Part shown: piece after piece, positions 36,564 through 42,688 of the stretch
Numbering within the stretch: the stretch's first letter is position 1
Layout of the letters: each line of letters begins with the position of its first letter
Assembly (NCBI RefSeq): GCF_002091635.1
Contig: NZ_BDAC01000016.1
Span: forward strand, 33,486-97,485
Direction: 5' to 3'
DNA length: 64,000 nucleotides
Source of the DNA: Pseudomonas indica NBRC 103045
GTDB taxonomy: Bacteria > Pseudomonadota > Gammaproteobacteria > Pseudomonadales > Pseudomonadaceae
The notes under the pieces: model-generated
The model's input: the letters and a program-made list of their open reading frames with translations, nothing else
The model's database searches: none
What the model was told of the DNA's origin: nothing
Translations under genes and position numbers: made by a program

Positions 36564-37121
36564 ATGTCTTCGGCATCCGCCGACCAACGCATCTGCCTGT
36601 ACGACAGCGACGAACTCGACGGCGTCCTCGACGCCATGGCAGGTCACGCCGCCCTGCTCCTGCCTGCCAACCGTTATGCCCTGGTCGGCGTCTTGCGCCG
36701 GGGCGCCCCCCTCGCCCGTATGCTCCAGCAACGCCTGGCCCGGCTCACGGGAACGCCGGAAGTGCCCCTCTATTCGCTGAAGGTGAAGCGCTACGCGGAC
36801 GACCTCAGCCTGTTGCATCCCGAAACCGCGCTGACCGAGAACCCCGAACTCGCCGGGATGAACCTGGCCGACACCTCGCTGCTGGTCGTGGACGACGTGC
36901 TTTACGAGGGGCACTCGCTCCTACGCACCTGCGCCTACCTGACACGTCTCGGCGCTCGCGAAGTGCGCACGGCGGTCCTGGTGGACCGTTGCGTCAGCCG
37001 CCAGCCGATCCGGGCGGACATCATCGGCATCCGCCTGCAGGTCGCGCCCGGTGATATCGTCGAGTGCAATGTTCCGCCTTACGAAAGCACCTTTCGCATC
37101 GACATATTGCGCCATGACTGA
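36564..37121 (+). CDS. PyrR-like phosphoribosyltransferase
   Basis: The 185-aa type I PRTase has the PRPP loop LLVVDDVLYEGHSLL (about 110-124), close to the VDDVLYTGRT of PyrR, plus LVGVLRRGAPLA and the C-terminal VECNVPPYEST. PyrR proteins bind PRPP and uridine nucleotides and act as uracil PRTase or pyr regulator. Loop changes (EGHS for TGRT) suggest a divergent role. The ATG at 36564 follows GGAGGA. It sits between the FNR regulator and the BCAM0308-like gene and adds to the PRPP theme of this island. Confidence 0.85.
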   Translation: MSSASADQRICLYDSDELDGVLDAMAGHAALLLPANRYALVGVLRRGAPLARMLQQRLARLTGTPEVPLYSLKVKRYADDLSLLHPETALTENPELAGMNLADTSLLVVDDVLYEGHSLLRTCAYLTRLGAREVRTAVLVDRCVSRQPIRADIIGIRLQVAPGDIVECNVPPYESTFRIDILRHD

Positions 37122-37148
37122 CGCCCCCTCTCGCAGGGCCTCTCCTGT

Positions 37149-37162
37149 TTGATGCAAATCAA
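37149..37162. promoter_or_regulatory. FNR/ANR box upstream of the BCAM0308-like gene
   Basis: TTGATGCAAATCAA is a perfect FNR/ANR site, identical to the one before the universal stress protein. Its centre is 69.5 bases before the ATG at 37225; at -41.5 transcription starts near 37197, with CATATC at 37185-37190 at the -10 position. Confidence 0.88.
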
Positions 37163-37224
37163 TGCCGCTCCGGGCAAACAGGCGCATATCCAAGAAGCCT
37201 CATTGCAACCAGCCGGAGACGATC

Positions 37225-37710
37225 ATGGACAAATACCAGCAGAGCCATAAAGACAAACTCTTCAAATCGAAGACTCATGATCCCTATCTCGCGGAACACA
37301 GCGCCGGCCCCGCTCTTTGTCCGCACTGCGGCGCGCTCTATCGCACCGGGCACTGGGCCTGGTCCGCCACGATCCCGGCCGAGACGGAAATGGTTATCTG
37401 CCCTGCCTGCCGGCGTGTGGCCGAGAACAGACCCGCCGGAACCCTGAACCTGTCCGGCGCCTTCCTCGGCGCTCACCGGCAGGACATCATCAACCTGATC
37501 AGAAACACCGAGCAGTTGGAGAAGGCCGAGCACGCCCTCGAGCGGATCATCGGGATCAACGAAGACAAGGATACCGTCGAAGTCACCACGACCGGGCTGC
37601 ACCTGGCGAACCGCATCGGGCATGCCCTGGGCGCAGCCTACAAAGGCCATTCCCGCTACCAGTACAGCGACGACGAGACGCATCTCAGCATTCATTGGGA
37701 GCGTGATTGA
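37225..37710 (+). CDS. BCAM0308-like conserved protein with two CxxC zinc-finger motifs
   Basis: The 161-aa soluble protein has a zinc-ribbon-like start with ALCPHCGALYRTGHW and CPACRRVAENRPAGTLNLSG, then a helical body (HRQDIINLIRNTEQLEKAEHALERI) and a C-terminal VEVTTTGLHLANRIGHALGAAYKGH block. I recall this pattern from the family named after Burkholderia cenocepacia BCAM0308, a gene of the low-oxygen-activated locus. The biochemical function is unknown; the zinc knuckle plus basic ends would fit a ribosome- or RNA-binding dormancy factor, but that is speculation. The ATG at 37225 follows GGAGA and lies behind a perfect FNR box. Confidence 0.8.
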   Translation: MDKYQQSHKDKLFKSKTHDPYLAEHSAGPALCPHCGALYRTGHWAWSATIPAETEMVICPACRRVAENRPAGTLNLSGAFLGAHRQDIINLIRNTEQLEKAEHALERIIGINEDKDTVEVTTTGLHLANRIGHALGAAYKGHSRYQYSDDETHLSIHWERD

Positions 37711-38013
37711 TCGAAGGCGCGGCACACTCCGCACCGGCTCCTCCTCGGATACCGGGCTGCCGCGCGATCATTCGATCGACGAAGCAGTCCCGAGTATCCA
37801 CTCCGGGCGAACTTATGCTCCGCACCGTCACGCATCCCGAGTGGCCGTGATGACGGTTCTCCTGCTGCCCCCAATTCTTCTTCGCCCCAAAAGCCAACTG
37901 GTTAACAGTTTGCCATCTCATCAGGCATGGAGCGATGACAGTGGCACGGACCGACCGCATCATGTTGCGCACCTTTCCGATTGTCCTGCCCCCGGAGCAA
38001 GGAACCGTCCTGC
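37711..38013. other. Intergenic stretch before the phosphatase-kinase-FHA operon
   Basis: About 300 bases with no supported gene. It marks the right border of the FNR-box island, since no FNR-like site was seen from here to the window end. It presumably carries the promoter for the following three genes. Confidence 0.5.
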
Positions 38014-38787
38014 ATGCTTCGTATCGCCTCTTCCTCGTTGCTGGATTTCGCCGGGCTCACCTCGCCCGGCCAGATGCGCGAGCACAATGAAGATTCCCTG
38101 CTGTGCTGCCCGGCGCTCGGCCTGTGGGCGGTGGCCGATGGCATGGGTGGCCACCAGTGCGGCGAGGTCGCCAGCGCCCTGGCGCTGCAGGCGCTGGAGC
38201 AGGCGGTCGGGCGTGGCGAACGACTGGAGGCCGCGGTCCACAGCGCCAACCGAGCCGTGCTCGAAGCGGCACAGGACGGCATGGGCACCACCATCGTCGC
38301 CGTTCGTTTCGAGGGCATCGACTTCGAACTCGCCTGGGTCGGCGACAGCCGCGCCTACCGCGTCACCGCCGACAGCATCGTTCCCCTCAGCCGCGACCAC
38401 AGCTGGGTGCAGACGATGATCGACGCCGGCGAGCTGGACCCTGCCGAAGCCCAGACGCACCGCTGGCGCAACGTCATCCTGCAATGCCTGGGCCGCGACC
38501 AGGCGCTCGACGTGGGTGTCCTGAGCGGCACCCTGCAGGCCGGCGAGGTATTGCTGCTGTGCAGCGACGGCCTGACCGGCGAACTCAGCGAAGCGCAGAT
38601 CCATGCCCAGTGCACCGCCGCCGAGACGCTGGAAGACATGGTCGAGCAATTGATCGGACAGGCCAACGCGCATGGCGGCCGCGACAACATTTCCTGCATC
38701 GTGCTCGGACACAGCCTGCCGCCGCCGTCGGCCGAACCACCCCGGAACGGGCTCTTCCACAAGCTGTTGAAACCTTTCAAGTCGTAG
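38014..38787 (+). CDS. PP2C-family Ser/Thr protein phosphatase (Stp1/PppA-like)
   Basis: The 257-aa phosphatase has all PP2C metal motifs: REHNEDSLL, VADGMGGH, GTTIVAV, AWVGDSRAYR, LLLCSDGLTGEL and GGRDNISCIVL. It would remove phosphates placed by the kinase encoded next (9-base gap). The ATG at 38014 follows AAGGAA. In P. aeruginosa the equivalents Stp1-Stk1 belong to the HSI-II type VI secretion locus; here no secretion component is adjacent. Confidence 0.93.
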   Translation: MLRIASSSLLDFAGLTSPGQMREHNEDSLLCCPALGLWAVADGMGGHQCGEVASALALQALEQAVGRGERLEAAVHSANRAVLEAAQDGMGTTIVAVRFEGIDFELAWVGDSRAYRVTADSIVPLSRDHSWVQTMIDAGELDPAEAQTHRWRNVILQCLGRDQALDVGVLSGTLQAGEVLLLCSDGLTGELSEAQIHAQCTAAETLEDMVEQLIGQANAHGGRDNISCIVLGHSLPPPSAEPPRNGLFHKLLKPFKS

Positions 38788-38796
38788 GAACGAGGC

Positions 38797-40356
38797 ATGG
38801 AGAGGACGCTGCAAATACCCGGTTATCGCCTGCACAAACGCCTGGGCAAGGGCGGCATGGCGGAGGTCTACCTGGCGACCCAGTTATCGCTGGACCGGGA
38901 AGTGGCCATCAAGGTACTGCTGAACACCGAGGACGAAGCCTTCACCGAGCGCTTCATCCAGGAGGGGCACATCATCGCCTCCCTGCACCACCCTGCCATC
39001 ATCACCATCTATGACATCGGCCAGATCGGCGACGGCCGCCACTACCTGGCGATGGAATACGTCGGCGGCGGCGACCTGGTGCAGTACCGCGGCACCGTGC
39101 TCTCCCCCTCGCGGGCGCTGGATATCGTCCGCCAGTTGGCCGGTGGCCTGGCGGTGGTGCACGACAACGGCTTGGTCCACCGCGATGTGAAACCCGCCAA
39201 CATCCTGTTCCGCAACGACGGCAGCGTGGTGCTCACCGATTTCGGCGTGGCCAAGGCCGTGGAACTGGACAACGAACTCACACACTTCGGCGTCGCGGTC
39301 GGCAGCCCGGCCTACAGCAGCCCGGAACAAGCGCGCTGCGAACCGCTCGACGGGCGCAGCGACATCTATAGCCTCGGCGTCATCCTCGCCGAGATGCTCA
39401 CCGGGACCAATCCGTTCCGTGCCGGCAGCTATCCGCAGACCGTGCTCAACCACATGCAGATGCCGCCGCCGCGGTTGCCGCCGGCTCTGGCCGCGTATCA
39501 GCCGCTGCTCGAGCGCATGCTGGCCAAACAGCCGGACGAGCGCTTCGCCAACTGCCGGGAACTGCTGGAGGCCATCGAAGAAGCCACCGAGCCGGACATG
39601 GACATGACCCGGATCGCGCCGGCCGTGGCCCTCAAGCCACCGGTCGCCAGCCCGCGCGCCCGTCGCCCCGTGCGACGCTGGCTGACCGCCACGGTCGCCA
39701 CGCTGCTGCTGGCGGCGGCATTGGGTATCGGCGGCTTCAAGTGGTACCAGCAGCATCGCATCCATGACTACCTGGCCCGCGCCGAGCAGAGCCTGGTCAG
39801 CGGCAGGCTGGTGACACCGGCCCAGGACAACGCCGACTATTGGTTCCGCCAGGCCTTGCGCCTGGATGCCGAGAATACCCAGGCCATCGATGGCCTGAAG
39901 CGGGTTCTGGAGGCACGCATCGCCGGTTATCTGGAGCTGGCCGAGACGCGTCTCGCCGAGGGCCGGTTGATCGAGCCGGTGGAGGACAGCGCGCTCTATT
40001 ACTACCGCCAGGTACTCGGCTGGGTGCCGGACCATGCCGGCGCCCTCGACGGCATCCATCGCATCGCCCAGCGCTATGTCGACCTCAGCGAAGCCGCCTA
40101 CCAACAGCGCGAATACGCCCAGGCGCTGGAGCATATCCAGCAAGGGCTCGACGTCGAACCCGACAACCAGACCCTGCTCGCGCTGCGCGATGACCACGCC
40201 CGGCGCGTTGCCCAGGCCCAGGCGCAAGCCCGCGCGAACCAATTGGCGACACGGGCGCCGGCTCCGTCATCCACACGCAGCACGCGCCCCGCCAGCCAGC
40301 CGGCGCAGGAGCAGAGCAATCCGATCAAGCGCCTGTGGAACCGAATCTTCCAGTGA
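38797..40356 (+). CDS. Transmembrane Ser/Thr protein kinase (Stk1-like)
   Basis: The 519-aa kinase is intact: GKGGMAEVY glycine loop, VAIKV lysine, HRDVKPANIL catalytic loop, DFGVAKA and SPEQARCEPLDGRSDIYSLGVIL. A single membrane helix (about 298-317, WLTATVATLLLAAALGIGGF) follows, then a periplasmic part with two related segments about 60 residues apart (YLARAEQSLVSGRLVTPAQD and YLELAETRLAEGRLIEPVED) and a TPR-like repeat. It lies between the phosphatase and the FHA gene, its likely antagonist and phospho-target. Confidence 0.93.
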   Translation: MERTLQIPGYRLHKRLGKGGMAEVYLATQLSLDREVAIKVLLNTEDEAFTERFIQEGHIIASLHHPAIITIYDIGQIGDGRHYLAMEYVGGGDLVQYRGTVLSPSRALDIVRQLAGGLAVVHDNGLVHRDVKPANILFRNDGSVVLTDFGVAKAVELDNELTHFGVAVGSPAYSSPEQARCEPLDGRSDIYSLGVILAEMLTGTNPFRAGSYPQTVLNHMQMPPPRLPPALAAYQPLLERMLAKQPDERFANCRELLEAIEEATEPDMDMTRIAPAVALKPPVASPRARRPVRRWLTATVATLLLAAALGIGGFKWYQQHRIHDYLARAEQSLVSGRLVTPAQDNADYWFRQALRLDAENTQAIDGLKRVLEARIAGYLELAETRLAEGRLIEPVEDSALYYYRQVLGWVPDHAGALDGIHRIAQRYVDLSEAAYQQREYAQALEHIQQGLDVEPDNQTLLALRDDHARRVAQAQAQARANQLATRAPAPSSTRSTRPASQPAQEQSNPIKRLWNRIFQ

Positions 40357-40405
40357 ACACCCGATGCGAGGCCATCCGCCTCGCCAGCCCAAGGTAGAGG
40401 CAGAC

Positions 40406-41266
40406 ATGCTCAGGATTCACTTCGTTGACAACCGCCAGGGCCCCGTCTGGCTTGCCGATGAACACTTCACCCTCGGTGCGGACAGCCGCAACAACCTGGT
40501 GCTCGACGCCCCCGGCGTCGGCGCCTTCCACGCCGAGCTGCGCCAGGAAAACCGCTTCTACTACCTGACCGACCTGGGCACGCCCGGCGGCACCTACGTC
40601 AACGGCGAGAAGATCGGCGAGCACTACCAGATCCGCTCCGGCGACCGCGTGCGCCTGGGCACGCTGGAGCTGACCATCGACGACCCGGCCCGGACCGGCC
40701 CCAAGGTGGCCAACGCGCCGCGCTGGCTGCTGCAGGTGGTGGAAGGCGAAAACCAGGGCCACAAGTACCACATCACCGGCTCGATGACCTTCGGCCGCTC
40801 GGTCAAGTGCGAGTTGTGCTTCAGCGACCCGGAGCTGTCGCGCCGGCACGCCGAGTTCTACCTCAAGGGCGACAACCTGGAAGTGAAGGACCTGGCCTCG
40901 GCCAATGGCATCCAGGTGAACCGCCAGAAAGTCATCGCCGCCGTGCTGCAACCGGGCGACTTGGTGCAACTGGGCAACACCCGTCTGCTGGTCATCGGCC
41001 CCAAGGTGGCCGTGCCGGAAACCGTCGATGAGGACGCCACGGTGTTCATGCGCGCCGCCGACCTGCCCGCTGCCGTCGCCGCCCAGCCGACACCGCCCCG
41101 CCCGGCCACACCCAACCCCCTACGCACGGCCTCAGCGAGCGGCGCGGCACCCAAACCGCCCGCATCGGCAGCCAGCGCGAAGAAATCCGGCTCGCGCCTG
41201 GGCCTGCTGCTGGGTGGCCTGGTATTGGTCGTCCTGGCGGGCGTGATTGCCCAGCGGATGCTGTAG
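40406..41266 (+). CDS. Double FHA-domain membrane protein
   Basis: The 286-aa protein has two phosphothreonine-binding FHA domains (about 20-95 with GADSRNNLVL and GGTYVNGEKI; about 130-205 with FGRSVKCELCF, LSRRHAEF and ANGIQVNRQ), a Pro/Ala-rich linker and a C-terminal membrane helix (about 263-282, LGLLLGGLVLVVLAGVIA). It is tail-anchored in the inner membrane and likely binds the phosphorylated kinase or its targets. The ATG at 40406 follows AGGTAGAGG. It ends the phosphatase-kinase-FHA operon. Confidence 0.9.
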   Translation: MLRIHFVDNRQGPVWLADEHFTLGADSRNNLVLDAPGVGAFHAELRQENRFYYLTDLGTPGGTYVNGEKIGEHYQIRSGDRVRLGTLELTIDDPARTGPKVANAPRWLLQVVEGENQGHKYHITGSMTFGRSVKCELCFSDPELSRRHAEFYLKGDNLEVKDLASANGIQVNRQKVIAAVLQPGDLVQLGNTRLLVIGPKVAVPETVDEDATVFMRAADLPAAVAAQPTPPRPATPNPLRTASASGAAPKPPASAASAKKSGSRLGLLLGGLVLVVLAGVIAQRML

Positions 41267-41424
41267 ATCCCGGCGTGACGAGGGCTCCGCCCGAGCCCTC
41301 GCCCCCGCGACCACTAGTCGGGAATTCCTGGTCCGCGGCCTTTCTCCATCCAGCTTGATAGTGGCGCCAGGCGCTCCTCACCAATGCGCAGAACCGGGTG
41401 GCTTTCAGTTGCACGCTCCCATAG

Positions 41425-42138
41425 CTAACGCACCTCGATGTCTGCCTTTCGCGCACCGAACCACCCATGCATCAGTCCGGCCTGAAAGAACTGCACCGGC
41501 GCCTCGAACCCCGCCGCCTCGATAATGCCGGCGACCTGCGGCGCCGGCAGGATTGCCACATCGCGGGCATAGGCGGCCCGCACCCGTTCCAGCATCTCCG
41601 GTTGCACCCCGGCTGAGGACATCAGCGCCATCCAGTTGCGTAGCAGCGCCTCATAGGCAGGAGATTCGGTATCAGAGGCGAGATCGGCATTTGCCAGCAC
41701 TCCGCCCGGTGACAGCCGACGGGCGATCTCATGGAAGAAGGCAATGCGCGCTTGCGGTTCGAGCAAAAATTGCGACACCAGAAAACAGGTAGCACCGTCG
41801 TGGTTGGCTTCGGCGGGCAGCGTGTCGAGATAGCCTTCGTGAAAACGGCAACGCGGGAGGAAGCCGCCCTGTGTGGCCCGCTGACGGCAGATCTCGAGCA
41901 TGGCGCCCGAGGGATCGACGGCCGTGAATTGCCAGCCGGGGAAACGCTCCGCCAAGTGAGCCAGCTCCGCACCGGTTCCCACGCCGACACAAAGTATCCG
42001 GGCATTTTCCGGTAAGCCTACGAAGAGGGAGTCGAGCAGGAAATACAGGGCGTCGCGAATGGGCGCCATTCCCGCCCATTGCTTGTCATAACCGGCGGCC
42101 TGCTGGTCGAACAAGGCTTTGAGTTCTTCATTGCGCAT
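41425..42138 (-). CDS. Class I SAM-dependent methyltransferase
   Basis: The 237-aa protein has SAM motif I ILCVGVGTGAELAHL (about 48-62), the acidic motif II end FTAVDPSGAMLEI and a post-I core up to LSPGGVLANADLA. The C-terminal 60 residues are helical. The ATG at 42138 follows AGGAGGG. It resembles small cytoplasmic methyltransferases of unknown substrate (UbiE/TAM-like). The left neighbour converges on it; to the right is the degraded, lower-GC stretch before the helicase gene. Confidence 0.87.
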   Translation of the reverse strand: MRNEELKALFDQQAAGYDKQWAGMAPIRDALYFLLDSLFVGLPENARILCVGVGTGAELAHLAERFPGWQFTAVDPSGAMLEICRQRATQGGFLPRCRFHEGYLDTLPAEANHDGATCFLVSQFLLEPQARIAFFHEIARRLSPGGVLANADLASDTESPAYEALLRNWMALMSSAGVQPEMLERVRAAYARDVAILPAPQVAGIIEAAGFEAPVQFFQAGLMHGWFGARKADIEVR

Positions 42139-42688
42139 GGGCACCCTCCTTTGCGTCGTGACGGAATGCACCACGCTGGCCGCGGTGCTGCTTTCAGTAT
42201 CCCAGGGCTGTCAAGTCCCCCTCCGGTTCGAAGGCAGGGCTCCGTTGCCAAGGTACGCAGCCCCTTCGCCATCTCATCTTCAAGGCCGACTAAGAGTGAA
42301 CATCGCACAGCGGTGCTAGTGGCGACTAACGGGCCAGAAGCGGACGTATAGAGGAAACAAATCTGTCTCCTTTTCGGCTTCGTTGAGCTGGGCCTCAATC
42401 ACCTGAGTGCTTTCATTTGAGTTTTTGAGCTTGGCGACTTTCTGTTCCAGGCCTATAACGTCGGGCTAGAGACCGTAGGCATTTGACGATCTGAATCACT
42501 CACGGGCCAAAGTCGAACAGCATTCCGTCTTCACGCAAACGCTGAAGAATTGGCCGATAATCAACGTCATTAGCCGGCTATCGGCTCTGCACACAACGAT
42601 GTCAATATGATGTCCACTGGAGAATTGATGGCATTCGATGTTCGCCGTGAGGCGCAGCCGGACGCCGTACGCATATGAATAAGGGATT
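42139..42688. other. Degraded intergenic stretch with gene remnants
   Basis: This 550-base gap is less GC-rich than its surroundings. On the minus strand two short open pieces end in stops without starts: one at about 42316-42465 reads as a coiled coil (VIGLEQKVAKLKNSNES...), the other at about 42500-42577 ends LQRLREDGMLFDFGP. They look like tails of deleted genes, which suggests repeated insertion and loss beside the helicase gene. Confidence 0.45.
42316..42465 (-). pseudogene. C-terminal remnant of a coiled-coil protein
   Basis: The fragment of about 49 codons is open from a preceding stop to TAG and contains heptad-like LEQKVAKLKNSNES and IEAQLNEAEKETDLF before a short aromatic tail. It has no start codon or ribosome site. 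The parent gene cannot be identified. Confidence 0.35.
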
